Shown: one piece after another, positions 9,916-18,864 of the stretch
Layout of the letters: the number at the start of each line of letters is the position of its first letter
Numbering within the stretch: the stretch's first letter is position 1
NCBI GenBank assembly: GCA_025060615.1
Contig: JANXBS010000022.1
Location: 1 to 64,000, forward strand
DNA from: Anaerolineae bacterium
GTDB taxonomy: Bacteria > Chloroflexota > Anaerolineae > DUEN01
Direction: 5' to 3'
DNA length: 64,000 nucleotides
Notes under the pieces: generated by a model
What the model saw: only the letters and a program-made list of their open reading frames with translations
Database searches by the model: none
Told to the model about the DNA's origin: nothing
Made by a program: the position numbers and the translations under genes

Positions 9916-10464
9916 ATGGCTGGCCTTGTGCGTTGGAATCCGTATCGAAGCTGGCTAACCCTCCGAGAGGCGATGGATCGCCTGTTGGAGGAAGCATTCG
10001 TGCCAACATGGAGCGAGCTGTTGCGCTGGCCTGAGCCCTCGTTCGCCGCCGATCTCTGGCCGTTCGCCGCGGACCTGTCCGTGGACATGTACGAAACCGA
10101 GGACGATGTGGTGATCCGGGCGACGCTGCCTGGTGTTCGCGAGGACGAGGTGGACATTGAGGAGCGAGATGGCACGCTGACGATTCGAGTCGAGAGCAAA
10201 ACAGAGGATGAACGTACCGCTTTCGGCTGGCACATCCGCGAGCGAGGGTACGGGCTGTGGCAGCGCACCTTGCGCCTGCCGGTCAGGGTCAAAGCTGAAA
10301 AGGCCCGGGCCGAGCTCGAGCACGGCATCCTGACCATCAGGCTGCCGAAGGCGCGCGCCCGTAAGCCGCTGGTGAAGAAGATCCGGGTGGGAGGCTTCCT
10401 GCCGAAGATCCGATGGCCCAGGCTAGGCAAACGAGCGAGGGCCATCCCGGTGATTGTGCGGTAG
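9916..10464 (+). CDS. Small heat-shock protein Hsp20 (second copy)
   Basis: The 182-residue Hsp20 is paralogous to the gene at 8186. It has the same N-terminal pattern (VRWNPYRSWLTLREAMDRLLEEAF), an alpha-crystallin domain with RATLPGVREDEVDIEE and HGILTIRLPKA, and a longer, very basic C-terminal tail (RWPRLGKRARAIPVIVR). Its ribosome binding site AAGGAGGTGA at 9901-9910 has the same spacing to ATG as the first copy, which decides 9916 over GTG 9907 or ATG 9910. The TAG stop lies inside the left arm of a palindromic repeat, so the final residues may have been set by that insertion. Confidence 0.93.
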   Translation: MAGLVRWNPYRSWLTLREAMDRLLEEAFVPTWSELLRWPEPSFAADLWPFAADLSVDMYETEDDVVIRATLPGVREDEVDIEERDGTLTIRVESKTEDERTAFGWHIRERGYGLWQRTLRLPVRVKAEKARAELEHGILTIRLPKARARKPLVKKIRVGGFLPKIRWPRLGKRARAIPVIVR

Positions 10465-10496
10465 AGACGCCTTATCAAAATCAAAGGCGTCTCTAC
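10461..10496. repeat. GTAGAGACGCCT palindromic repeat, copy 3
   Basis: A perfect inverted repeat: GTAGAGACGCCTT (10461-10473) and AAGGCGTCTCTAC (10484-10496) around a 10-base loop. The TAG stop of hsp20 is bases 2-4 of the left arm. It lies between convergent hsp20 and nrdJ and could terminate both transcripts, although no long U tract follows. Confidence 0.85.
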
Positions 10497-10509
10497 CATC
10501 TTTAGGGCC

Positions 10510-13500
10510 TCAACACTCACTGAAGCCGCAGGAGGCGCACTTCTTGCACCCCTCCTCGAACACGAGCGTAGCCTGTCCACATTCTGGGCAGAGATCAGCA
10601 CTCCTAGGAGTATGCTCAAGGGGCAGGGCCAGTTGGGCGAGATCCGGCTCGCCCTCGGGCGGCGCCTCACGCAGATACTCCGCTAACACCTGTGCCACAG
10701 CGTCTGGCAGCGATCTCACCCGATAAGGGCCGACCCCCATTGGCCGCCCCCCACCGATCCCCACGAGCTGTTCCACCACCTCCTCCAATCGCTCGCGCGG
10801 CGAAAGGGACGAGGGCAACCGTAAGATCAACGAGATCAGGCGCCCTAACGCCTCAGACACGGCTGCCACATCCGAGCCAGCCTTGCCCACGTTCAGGAAA
10901 ACCTCAAAGGGTTGGTTGCTGCTGTCTGTGTTGATAGTGATGTACGCGGTCCCCAACGGCGTGACCCGCCGGTATGTAGAGCCATGTAACACAGCGGGCC
11001 GGGGCTTCTTTTGGTAGTAGCCATCCGAAGTAAGCCGTCCCATCGGCTGTCCGGTAGGCTGGGCCGGCGCGCTGACCTTCGCTAGGGCCTCCTTCGCCTG
11101 GCGCTCGTCCTCCACAGCACCTTTGCCCGTGGGCTTTGTGCCTACGTGTAACACCTGAACCCCCTTGCAGCCATCACGGAACACCGTGATGCCCAGGCAG
11201 CCCACCTCGTACGCCAGCAGGAACGCCTTAGCGACGTCCTCCATGGTGGCACTGTTGGGCAGGTTGATCGTTTTCGAAACACCGTTGTCGGTATGGGCCT
11301 GCCACGCCCCCTGCATACGCACATGCCATTCAGGCGCGATCTCATGGGCGGTGACAAAGACCCGCCGCACGTCATCTGGGATGCCCTTGACGCCATGCAA
11401 GGTGCCCGTCTCCGCCACTTGCCGCATCAGCTCCTCAGAGTAGAAGCCGCGCGCGCGGGCCACCTGTTCGAACACAGGGTTGATGAAGACCAGATGCCGA
11501 TCCCCCACGATATGAGAGAACGCCAGCGCAAAGATAGGTTCGATGCCAGATGAGGCGCCGGCGATGATGCTGATGGTGCCAGTTGGTGCGATGGTGGTCA
11601 CCGTGGCATTGCGTAGGGGCCGACTATTAGCATAAATGGAGCGCGGCCAGTTGGGGAATGGCCCTCGCTCCTCAGCCAGTTGGGCGGACGCGTCATGGCC
11701 GACCTCGTTGATAAAGCTCATCACCTGGTGAGCCAACTCCAAAGCCTCCTCGCTGTCGTAGGGGATGCCGAGGGCGAAAAGCATGTCCGCCCAGCCCATC
11801 ACCCCCAGACCAATGCGACGGTTCCCCTTGACCGACTCATGGATCTCCGGGAGTGGATAAGGGTTGACCTCGATCACATCATCCAGGAAGCGCACGCTGA
11901 TGCGCACGACCCGCTCCAGCTCATCCCAGTCAATACGTGGATGACGCTGTGGCGGACGCCAGCGAGAGCTAGCGTCAGCCTCTGTGGCCGGCTTGACGAA
12001 CTTGAGCAAGTTGATCGAACCAAGGTTACAGGCTTCGTTTGGTAGAAGGGGCTGTTCCCCACAATTATGGACAACAAATCCATTTGCATCAAACATATTT
12101 GCAAAAGGGACGCGTACGTCAAATACCTCCTCCTCGCCATCCGATTCGATGGTCAATACTTCGGCCACGAACTGCTCGCGATGCAAATTGCGCTGGCAGG
12201 AGCTCAATAGCCGATTTAGCATGGCTTGCTTTTCTGGGTTGGCGAACCCGACGCGCTCCGCGAAAATCGCCACGTTATCATCAGTGATGATTAGCTCATA
12301 TCGCCCATGGATGGGATAGAGTTGCGCGCCTCCCGGATTATCTGATAGCCATCCCTGGCCTGTCTTACGCCGTAGAGAAAGGCGCGAGTTGATGCCTAAA
12401 CGCAGCAACATACGCTGCACGCCTTCCAGAACGCCGCGATCACTCTGGCACAGGCACACCAAGATGCCTTTCTCTTGGCTTCCTTGAACTGAACCGTCGG
12501 CATCGAACAGGCCGCGCAAGAAGCCGCGATAGAAACCGCTGGAAGCGCGCTCAATGGCAGGGGTCAGGACCTTGTTCTCAACGTCCATCCCCAGGCTAAG
12601 GGCCCAATCACGCAATGCAATAGACTTTATCTGCCATCCACCACGTCTGGCTACTTGGGACCACCCTTTGAAGTCAACGCGATAGGACGATGCGCGAACC
12701 TGCTGCCCTGCTTCTACCAGTATGGCCTCTGCTCTAGGCTCGACCTCCTGGACGGATGACACAGCCGCTTCCTTCCCCAAAGCATCATCGCCTAGAAGCA
12801 AGCCGATCAGGTAACCCTCTTGCTCCGTGTGGAGGCCGCTCCAACCCTTCAGGCTGCGATGATTGTGGAGGATCACTTGATCACCGGGCTGGAGTTTCTC
12901 CGCCTCAACCCATTCGATTTCCTGCGCTTGATCCATGTGTCGGCTTACCCGCGCGACCAGATGATTTGCGGTCAGGCGTAAGCTGTGGCCCTCACGTGTG
13001 CGCAGGCGTAACACCGACTTGCGCCCTGTTGAGAAGAACCCCTCCGGGCCAGTGCTCCATATCCGCCCGTTCACAACCAACTGACATGGCCTTCCCACTA
13101 ACTCTGCGACCTGGCGCGGGCCCTCTATGGTCAACACCCAGGTGTCACCGGTCACACAAGGATTCGTCGCCTCGATCTGGCCTAGGGCGGGTGTGGGGTT
13201 AGCCGGCGAGGCATTAATTCGATCAATGAACACCAAACCGGGATCACCAGTGCGCCAAGCCGCCTCCACGATCTTTTGGAAGATGTCGCGCGCCCGTTTG
13301 CGGCCGATCACTTCACCCCCCCGATAGCGGCCGCCCTTGCCATCTGGCCAGCCAGGCTGAGCCAGAATGTCGTACTCGGTGTCCTCGATCACCGCTTTCA
13401 TGAAAGCATCGGTAGCGGCCACGGAGATGTTGAAGTTGGTGATGCTGCCATCGAGCTTGCAGGTGATGAACTCCTCGATGTCGGGATGATCCACGCGCAG

Positions 13501-15465
13501 GATGCCCATGTTAGCGCCGCGTCGGGTGTTATGGCTGACGAACCCGTTGGCGATGTACGTATGGCTGCCAGGCACTGAAAGGTCAAGGGTCAATGACGCC
13601 CCAGTCGTGATCTCAGCCACCTGGCTATAGAACTGCCGGTTATGTAGGAACCACTGAACCCTGGGATGAGAGCGAATAGCCTCATATTTCTCTGCCAAGG
13701 CTTGAAGGTGTGAGTATGTGAGCTGGCGAGGAGCCCAGTTTTCGGGGAAATAATCCACTCGTTGTAAGGATCGGTTAGCCCCTTGCAGGGTCCGACCTGG
13801 CCCTACGCCTGCCCCAGGGCCAGTATAAATTTCTCGCATCCAAAACGACGCATAAGGGATCACGTCGTTGTGTTCATACTCCCAACCGTCGGTGCGAACG
13901 CGGGCTTGCTTGTCTGGCTGGATGAAACCGATGCACTTTGCGAATCGCTGGATCCCCCGCTGCGTGATGATGCGCAGGCGATACACCGGTTGCTGGCTAA
14001 GCTGATCGTTGCACGATTCACCCATGCTGATCTCACTGGGGATACCTAAGGAAAGCAACAGCTGCTGCACATCTTCGATCAGCTTGGGAGATGTGGAGTA
14101 TAGCGACGGATATCCCTCCCGGTTCACCGTACCATCAGCTGAGAATAAGCCTCGCAGGAAACCGTAGGCGAATTCTCGACTGGCGCGAAAGACGATGGCC
14201 GGCACCCGTGCCGTTGACGAGGACTTTTTGTCCACCCCGATATGCTGGAGCCAAGCGTATAACATGGTAGAAGCGTAGAAGAAATTCGTGCTTCTATCGT
14301 CTTTCTTACGCTGAGGCGTGGGGGTCAGTCCAAACAAGGCTTGGCTGATGCGTAAGATCTCCTCGCGGAGATCCGGCTCGTCATCCGCGATGGTCAAGAT
14401 TACGCGGCCGGTGCCTCGCTCGCTTCTGGACATAGCGCCATCGCCGATGAAGAAGCCTAACCAGATGCCTAGCTCTCGCGTAGGCCGTTCCGGCACCTTG
14501 ATCTGGGTAGCATTAGGATGTGGGGTGTAAACGAACTCTGGTAGCCTTGCCTCGCGAAGGTCAGGATGAGTGTCCATCTGAAGGGCTACCCAATCACCGA
14601 CTTGCAGCTCATCCAGGCGCCGCCAGATGTATTCGCCTTCTGGGGTGATGACGCGAATCCGATGTTGGGGAGTGCCTTCCAGCGCATAACCGGCAACCGT
14701 TTTGACTCGGATGGTTGTCGTAATACCGTGTCGGTAAAACTCGTCGGCAGCCTGCAGGCCACGGTCCGTCCACAGGGGTAAGGGCATGGGATAGCGGTAC
14801 CATCCTCCGTCAACCAAATCGTTAGGGCCGAGGGCGGACAGTGGGACAAGACCGATACCTGTGGCAACACGGGTCTCAGGCACCAGACATCCACCCTGTT
14901 TGACGGCTTCTGTGGCCGCGTTGAAAACACGTAGGAAGCTCACCGGCCCGCTGGCTTTGCCGCCGGAAGAGCGCACCAGGCTGCCGGCTGGGCGCAGCCG
15001 GCTGAAGGCGAAGCCAGTCCCCCCCCCCGACTGGTGGATCAACGCCGCGTTCTTGATTGCGTCGAAGATCTCCACCATCGAGTCACCCACGGGGAGCACA
15101 TAACAAGCCGAGTACTGCAGGCTGTTGCCTTTGCCGGCGTTCATCAACGTGGGCGAGTTAGGGAGGAACTTCTGCTCAATCATTAGGTCATAGAAGCGCT
15201 CAGCCCAGGCCCGCACCACCGCTTTCTCGTCAAGACCAGCAGCCGAGGCGTAAGGCGCCTCCGCCTGGGCAATGGCCACAGCCACCCGCCAGCACATGTC
15301 TTCCGGCGTCTCGATGACCTCGCCAGCCTCATTGCGAAGTAAATAACGCTCTCGCAGCACGCGCAACGCCGCCTCGCTCCATTGTCCCTGACGGGCTGGG
15401 CGGGGGAAGGTAACGTCAGAGCGATCTTGTGCGGACACGGATTGGATAGCATCCATTGTGCTCAT
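10510..15465 (-). CDS. nrdJ: Adenosylcobalamin-dependent (class II) ribonucleotide reductase with two inteins
   Basis: NrdJ reduces ribonucleotides to deoxyribonucleotides using a B12-generated thiyl radical. The precursor is 1651 residues from the ATG at 15465 (GGGAG nine bases upstream). Removing the two inteins (454 and 365 residues) leaves about 832 residues, normal for the family. An ATP-cone-like N-terminus and the redox cysteine in YSACYVLPV come first. The substrate-site GG-TRRGANMG is split by intein 1. The active-site NP-CGE motif is split by intein 2, with its catalytic Cys encoded at 12061-12063. The second redox cysteine is in NEACNLGS. The C-terminus is a zinc-ribbon tail with CPECG and CASCGFSEC. 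nrdR lies 98 bases upstream on the same strand, and the pair is probably controlled by NrdR boxes. Confidence 0.96.
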   Translation of the reverse strand: MSTMDAIQSVSAQDRSDVTFPRPARQGQWSEAALRVLRERYLLRNEAGEVIETPEDMCWRVAVAIAQAEAPYASAAGLDEKAVVRAWAERFYDLMIEQKFLPNSPTLMNAGKGNSLQYSACYVLPVGDSMVEIFDAIKNAALIHQSGGGTGFAFSRLRPAGSLVRSSGGKASGPVSFLRVFNAATEAVKQGGCLVPETRVATGIGLVPLSALGPNDLVDGGWYRYPMPLPLWTDRGLQAADEFYRHGITTTIRVKTVAGYALEGTPQHRIRVITPEGEYIWRRLDELQVGDWVALQMDTHPDLREARLPEFVYTPHPNATQIKVPERPTRELGIWLGFFIGDGAMSRSERGTGRVILTIADDEPDLREEILRISQALFGLTPTPQRKKDDRSTNFFYASTMLYAWLQHIGVDKKSSSTARVPAIVFRASREFAYGFLRGLFSADGTVNREGYPSLYSTSPKLIEDVQQLLLSLGIPSEISMGESCNDQLSQQPVYRLRIITQRGIQRFAKCIGFIQPDKQARVRTDGWEYEHNDVIPYASFWMREIYTGPGAGVGPGRTLQGANRSLQRVDYFPENWAPRQLTYSHLQALAEKYEAIRSHPRVQWFLHNRQFYSQVAEITTGASLTLDLSVPGSHTYIANGFVSHNTRRGANMGILRVDHPDIEEFITCKLDGSITNFNISVAATDAFMKAVIEDTEYDILAQPGWPDGKGGRYRGGEVIGRKRARDIFQKIVEAAWRTGDPGLVFIDRINASPANPTPALGQIEATNPCVTGDTWVLTIEGPRQVAELVGRPCQLVVNGRIWSTGPEGFFSTGRKSVLRLRTREGHSLRLTANHLVARVSRHMDQAQEIEWVEAEKLQPGDQVILHNHRSLKGWSGLHTEQEGYLIGLLLGDDALGKEAAVSSVQEVEPRAEAILVEAGQQVRASSYRVDFKGWSQVARRGGWQIKSIALRDWALSLGMDVENKVLTPAIERASSGFYRGFLRGLFDADGSVQGSQEKGILVCLCQSDRGVLEGVQRMLLRLGINSRLSLRRKTGQGWLSDNPGGAQLYPIHGRYELIITDDNVAIFAERVGFANPEKQAMLNRLLSSCQRNLHREQFVAEVLTIESDGEEEVFDVRVPFANMFDANGFVVHNCGEQPLLPNEACNLGSINLLKFVKPATEADASSRWRPPQRHPRIDWDELERVVRISVRFLDDVIEVNPYPLPEIHESVKGNRRIGLGVMGWADMLFALGIPYDSEEALELAHQVMSFINEVGHDASAQLAEERGPFPNWPRSIYANSRPLRNATVTTIAPTGTISIIAGASSGIEPIFALAFSHIVGDRHLVFINPVFEQVARARGFYSEELMRQVAETGTLHGVKGIPDDVRRVFVTAHEIAPEWHVRMQGAWQAHTDNGVSKTINLPNSATMEDVAKAFLLAYEVGCLGITVFRDGCKGVQVLHVGTKPTGKGAVEDERQAKEALAKVSAPAQPTGQPMGRLTSDGYYQKKPRPAVLHGSTYRRVTPLGTAYITINTDSSNQPFEVFLNVGKAGSDVAAVSEALGRLISLILRLPSSLSPRERLEEVVEQLVGIGGGRPMGVGPYRVRSLPDAVAQVLAEYLREAPPEGEPDLAQLALPLEHTPRSADLCPECGQATLVFEEGCKKCASCGFSEC
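12064..13158 (-). mobile_element. Intein 2 in nrdJ, inserted directly before the catalytic cysteine
   Basis: A 365-residue intein begins with CVTGDTWVLT and ends with DANGFVVHN. It interrupts the motif NPCGEQ, so the +1 residue is the cysteine that forms the thiyl radical. Block B is TANHLVARV. The LAGLIDADG motifs are LIGLLLGDDAL (GDD in place of GDG) and FLRGLFDADG. The terminal Asn and penultimate His are intact, so splicing is expected. Without splicing the reductase cannot be active. Confidence 0.93.
13528..14889 (-). mobile_element. Intein 1 in nrdJ, with LAGLIDADG endonuclease
   Basis: A 454-residue protein-splicing element is inserted between Gly-Gly and Thr of the GGTRRGANMG motif. 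It begins with Cys (CLVPETRVAT) and ends in SHN, with Thr as the +1 extein residue, so the chemistry for splicing looks intact. Block B is visible as GTPQHRIRV. The two endonuclease motifs are LGFFIGDGAM and FLRGLFSADG, both with the acidic residue retained, so homing activity is possible. The C-terminal splicing block is GSHTYIANGFVSHN. Confidence 0.93.
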
Positions 15466-15563
15466 TGGCTCTTCTCCCAGTTGTTGCAGGCGCGCAGAAT
15501 TGCTGATATTGGTGTGCATGAATCAGTTTTTCCCTTCCGTCATCGGTCTATTGTCCTTCGTCA

Positions 15564-16010
15564 TCAATGTCCCTCGAGCAATCGGTCAATCTCCGCCCGC
15601 AACGCGTGCAGATCGGGCAAGTCTAGATATACTGAGGCAAAGCGGATATAGGCGACGGGATCAAGGGCCTTGAGCCCCTCCAGCACTTTCTCCCCCACCA
15701 CCCGGGTCGAGACCTCAGCGCGCCCCAGGCTCATCACGTACTCTTCCACCTGATCCACTAGCCGTTCCATATCGGCCATGGCGACAGGCCGCTTGGTGCA
15801 GGCGATGCGGATGCCGTTGAGGACCTTTTGGCGATCCCAGGACTCGCGCCGCCCATCGCGTTTGATGAGAATCAGCTCGGGCGCCACGCGCTCATAGGTG
15901 GTAAAACGCCGGCCACACTGCTGGCATTGACGTCGTCGTCGAATTCCTTCACCGGCTGCACGGGTGTCCACCACCCTCGTATCATCTCCACTACAATGTG
16001 GACAGCGCAC
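15564..16010 (-). CDS. nrdR: Transcriptional repressor NrdR
   Basis: NrdR senses ATP/dATP and represses ribonucleotide reductase genes. The 148-residue protein has the N-terminal zinc ribbon (RCPHC and CQQCGRRFTTYE) and an ATP-cone domain from about residue 45 (LILIKRDGRRESWDRQKVLNGI). The GTG at 16010 is chosen because GGGAGG lies five bases before it and family members begin MRCPxC. The frame continues six codons further up. It is followed by nrdJ on the same strand, and candidate NrdR boxes lie about 135-180 bases upstream. Confidence 0.95.
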   Translation of the reverse strand: MRCPHCSGDDTRVVDTRAAGEGIRRRRQCQQCGRRFTTYERVAPELILIKRDGRRESWDRQKVLNGIRIACTKRPVAMADMERLVDQVEEYVMSLGRAEVSTRVVGEKVLEGLKALDPVAYIRFASVYLDLPDLHALRAEIDRLLEGH

Positions 16011-16144
16011 AGAAGCCTCCCGATCCACAACGCCGACGAAAGGCCTCAGATGAAAGGCGAAAGGACCTGCTCGCTCGTCAAAAGCCCTTCACCAGGCCCG
16101 TTCGACCCAGACGATCTCATTGCCACCCTTCTCATCACTTTGAT

Positions 16145-16191
16145 CACCAACATATAGTATGAAAAAACAATAAAGACACAACATCTAGTGG
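16145..16191 (-). promoter_or_regulatory. Tandem NrdR boxes over the nrdR-nrdJ promoter
   Basis: On the minus strand, TTGTGT (16181-16176) and TACTAT (16159-16154) form a -35/-10 pair with a 16-base spacer. Two 16-base sites resembling the NrdR consensus ACACAATATATAGTGT overlap them. ACACAACATCTAGTGG at 16176-16191 matches 13 of 16 positions by my count; the site at 16145-16160 matches 11 of 16. Their starts are 31 bases apart, the spacing known for paired NrdR boxes. The rest of the 468-base gap up to ftsZ holds only the ftsZ terminator, as far as I can see. Confidence 0.75.
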
Positions 16192-16279
16192 AAAGCGGGA
16201 AGCAGTATACCACATGTCTGAGGACGTTACCACCCCGGAGGGGCCTAATTCGCATGAATTTTAAGGTTGAATCGGTAGG

Positions 16280-16311
16280 TAAATAGGGGGCTCTCGCCGA
16301 TGAGAGCCCCC
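16280..16311 (-). terminator. Terminator hairpin at the end of the dcw operon
   Basis: GGGGGCTCTC (16286-16295) and GAGAGCCCCC (16302-16311) form a perfect 10-base stem with a 6-base loop. On the minus strand it is followed by TATTT. It lies 168 bases beyond the ftsZ stop and before the nrdR promoter, so it should end the long dcw transcript. Confidence 0.7.
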
Positions 16312-16478
16312 TGGGGCATCTAGGGTGAATCCGCCTCACTAACGAAAGAAGAGGACGCCGGGGGCCATCCCGACACCCGAGGGCCCGAGGAAGCAAGCCT
16401 ACATGGATCTCGGAAGGTATAAGTTCGTCAAAGATCCCAACGCCTGGCGAGCTTATACAGTGCTCTAGTGGAGCGGCT

Positions 16479-17555
16479 CTACTGGCCGCGCGCGCGCCGC
16501 AAGAAGGCGGGAATGTCCAAGTCATCCCGATCGTAGCTGCGGACCGGGAACTCGATCGTCTTGCTGTCAGTGCGCCGTGGCTGCTTCTGCTCGACAGCTA
16601 CCTCAAATCCCGTCGCGATCACGGTGATCCGGATCTCATCTTGCATCTCCGGATTAATCACCGCGCCAAAGATGATGTTAGCCTCCGGATCGGCCGTCGA
16701 GCGGATGATCTCGGCCGCCTCGTTGACCTCGAACAGGCTGAGATCGTTGCCGCCGGTGACATTAAACAGGATGCCGCGTGCCCCATCTATCGTCACATCC
16801 AGCAGGGCGCTACTGATGGCCTGGCGTGCCGCCTCCTGCGCTCGCCCTTCCCCTTTGGCCCGACCGATGGCCATCAGGGCTGAGCCGCCCTCGCTCATGA
16901 TGGCGCGCACATCGGCGAAGTCCAGGTTGATCAGGCCGGGGACTGTGATCAGCTCTGAGATGCCCTGAATGCCCTGGCGCAGCACGTCATCCGCCACGCG
17001 AAAGGCCGTCTGGATGGACGCCTTCTTGTCCACGATCTGCAACAGGCGATCGTTAGGGATGGTGATCAGCGTATCCACGTTCTGCCTGAGCAGTTCTAGA
17101 CCCCGCTCCGCCACCTGCCGACGCCGGCTTCCCTCAAAGGTGAAGGGCTTGGTGACAACGCCAATCGTGAGCGCCCCCATCTCTTTGGCAATGTGCGCGA
17201 TGACGGGCGCAGCCCCGGTGCCGGTTCCACCACCCATGCCACAGGTGACGAACACCATGTCAGCGCCTTTGAGCAGCGCTCTGATCTCCTCCTCCGATTC
17301 CTCCGCCGCGCGCTGGCCGATCTCCGGATCGCCGCCAGCTCCCAGCCCTTTGGTGATCTTATCGCCGATCCGCATGCGCTGCGGGGCATTGGAGAGCATG
17401 AGCGCCTGCGCATCCGTATTGACGACGATGAACTCCACCCCCTGAATGCCCTCATCAATCATGCGGTTGACGGCATTGGACCCACCACCGCCGACTCCCA
17501 CTACTTTGATCTGAGCCAAATTCTCCATATGTGTGATCTCCGACTTCCGAGCCAT
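16479..17555 (-). CDS. ftsZ: Cell division GTPase FtsZ
   Basis: FtsZ polymerises at midcell to form the Z ring. The 358-residue protein begins [27 protein letters not shown]... style, with the tubulin signature [10 protein letters not shown] and the synergy T7 loop [12 protein letters not shown] short linker leads to the conserved C-terminal peptide [14 protein letters not shown] that binds FtsA. The ATG at 17555 has GGAG eight bases upstream; the frame stays open a further 267 bases, but that extension runs into ftsA sequence. It is the last gene of the dcw operon. The spacer to ftsA contains a palindromic repeat. Confidence 0.97.
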   Translation of the reverse strand: MARKSEITHMENLAQIKVVGVGGGGSNAVNRMIDEGIQGVEFIVVNTDAQALMLSNAPQRMRIGDKITKGLGAGGDPEIGQRAAEESEEEIRALLKGADMVFVTCGMGGGTGTGAAPVIAHIAKEMGALTIGVVTKPFTFEGSRRRQVAERGLELLRQNVDTLITIPNDRLLQIVDKKASIQTAFRVADDVLRQGIQGISELITVPGLINLDFADVRAIMSEGGSALMAIGRAKGEGRAQEAARQAISSALLDVTIDGARGILFNVTGGNDLSLFEVNEAAEIIRSTADPEANIIFGAVINPEMQDEIRITVIATGFEVAVEQKQPRRTDSKTIEFPVRSYDRDDLDIPAFLRRARGQ

Positions 17556-17621
17556 GTCCCGCTCCTTTCGTAGGCCACGCGCAAGGCGCGCCCTTTTTGA
17601 TATTAAAATGCCCCCTGGATT

Positions 17622-17650
17622 CGACAGACGTCCCGGCAGGACGTCTCTAC
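17622..17650. repeat. GTAGAGACGTCC palindromic repeat, copy 4
   Basis: Read on the minus strand: GTAGAGACGTCC (17650-17639), a 5-base loop, then GGACGTCTGTCG (17633-17622). The inner 8 bases are perfectly paired and the outer end has three mismatches. The TAG stop of ftsA (17649-17647) is bases 2-4 of this repeat, the same placement as in the hsp20 copy at 10461. Confidence 0.7.
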
Positions 17651-18864
17651 GAGCCCGGCAACAATGCGCGCAGCCAACTGACGATGCGTTCCAATAACGG
17701 CGACGTGCCCCCTCGTCGTAATGGGCGAGCGCGACGCTGCCGCAGGCCCCATAGGATGAGCCCAACCACGGTGGCATAAGCTGGATTGGTGAGCTCGCCG
17801 GTGCTAAACCCGTTGGGGACACCCACGCGAACGGGCAACTGCAAGACCTCCCGGCTCAGCTCGCGCAAGCCGGCCAGTTGGGCCGTGCCCCCTGTCAACA
17901 CCACCCCGGCCGGCAGCAGGCCGTCATATCCCGATCGCTTGACCTCGCGTAGGACCAACTCCAGTATCTCCTCCACGCGCGCCTGCACAATGTGAGAGAG
18001 AAAGCGCCGGGAGACGGTCTGCACGCCGCCGTCACCGAAAAGGGCAGCCGGGAGCTCTTCATCAGCCGCAACCCGCTCCGGCAATGCATGGCCATAACGC
18101 ACTTTGAGCTCCTCGGCCGTCTGAAATGGCGCTCGCAATCCCACCGCCACATCCTGGGTGATGTGATTGCCCCCCACGTCTAGGACGACTGCATGCCAGA
18201 GCGCCCCGTCGAGGAAGATGGCGATATCCGTAGTGCCCCCTCCGATATCGGCCAGCGCCACCCCCATCTCCTGCTCCGAACTGCTCAGCACCGCCATCCC
18301 CGAGGCCAGCGGCTGCAGCACCAACTCGTTAATCTCGATGCCGTGCGCCTGAACGCAGCGGACTAAGTTTTGAACCGAGGTGGAAGCGCCGGTGATGACC
18401 TGAGCATCTACTTCCAGCCGGTAGGCGACCATCCCGATGGGATCACGCACGCCTTCCTGTTCATCCACCGTAAACGAGCGCGGCAGCGTATGAATGATCT
18501 CCCGGTTGTGAGGGATAGCAATAGCCCGAGCGGCTTCCAGCGCTCGCTCCACATCTTCTGCGGTGATACTGCGTCCCCGTCCCACAGCAACCACCCCGCG
18601 GCTGGGTATAGCGGCGATGTGCGCGCCGGCGATCCCTACATACGCGCTCTGCATCGGCATCTGGGCCGCGCGCTCAGCCTGTTCTACCGCCTCGCCGATG
18701 GCTGCCATAGCCTCTGCAACGTTGACGACGACGCCTCGCCGCATCCCGCGCGAGCGCACCTGCCCCACGCCGAGGACCTGAACCCGATCCTCCTCGTCTA
18801 CGGCGCAGATCACCGCACAGATCTTGGTGGTACCGACGTCCAGGCCAGCGATCAACTCTGTCAT
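17647..18864 (-). CDS. ftsA: Cell division protein FtsA
   Basis: FtsA is the actin-like membrane tether of the Z ring. The 405-residue protein has the phosphate loops [10 protein letters not shown] and [11 protein letters not shown], an SHS2/1C-type subdomain ([19 protein letters not shown]) and [10 protein letters not shown]. The C-terminus [18 protein letters not shown] is an amphipathic helix that should insert into the inner face of the membrane. The ATG overlaps the ftsQ stop in an ATGA, implying translational coupling. The stop codon lies inside a dispersed palindrome. Confidence 0.95.
   Translation of the reverse strand: MTELIAGLDVGTTKICAVICAVDEEDRVQVLGVGQVRSRGMRRGVVVNVAEAMAAIGEAVEQAERAAQMPMQSAYVGIAGAHIAAIPSRGVVAVGRGRSITAEDVERALEAARAIAIPHNREIIHTLPRSFTVDEQEGVRDPIGMVAYRLEVDAQVITGASTSVQNLVRCVQAHGIEINELVLQPLASGMAVLSSSEQEMGVALADIGGGTTDIAIFLDGALWHAVVLDVGGNHITQDVAVGLRAPFQTAEELKVRYGHALPERVAADEELPAALFGDGGVQTVSRRFLSHIVQARVEEILELVLREVKRSGYDGLLPAGVVLTGGTAQLAGLRELSREVLQLPVRVGVPNGFSTGELTNPAYATVVGLILWGLRQRRARPLRRGGTSPLLERIVSWLRALLPGS

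Noticed and set aside
9822-10670. 282-codon minus-strand frame across the second hsp20
   Set aside because: It lies antisense to a clear Hsp20 gene with a strong ribosome binding site. Its Ser/Arg-rich translation is typical of shadow frames in GC-rich DNA.
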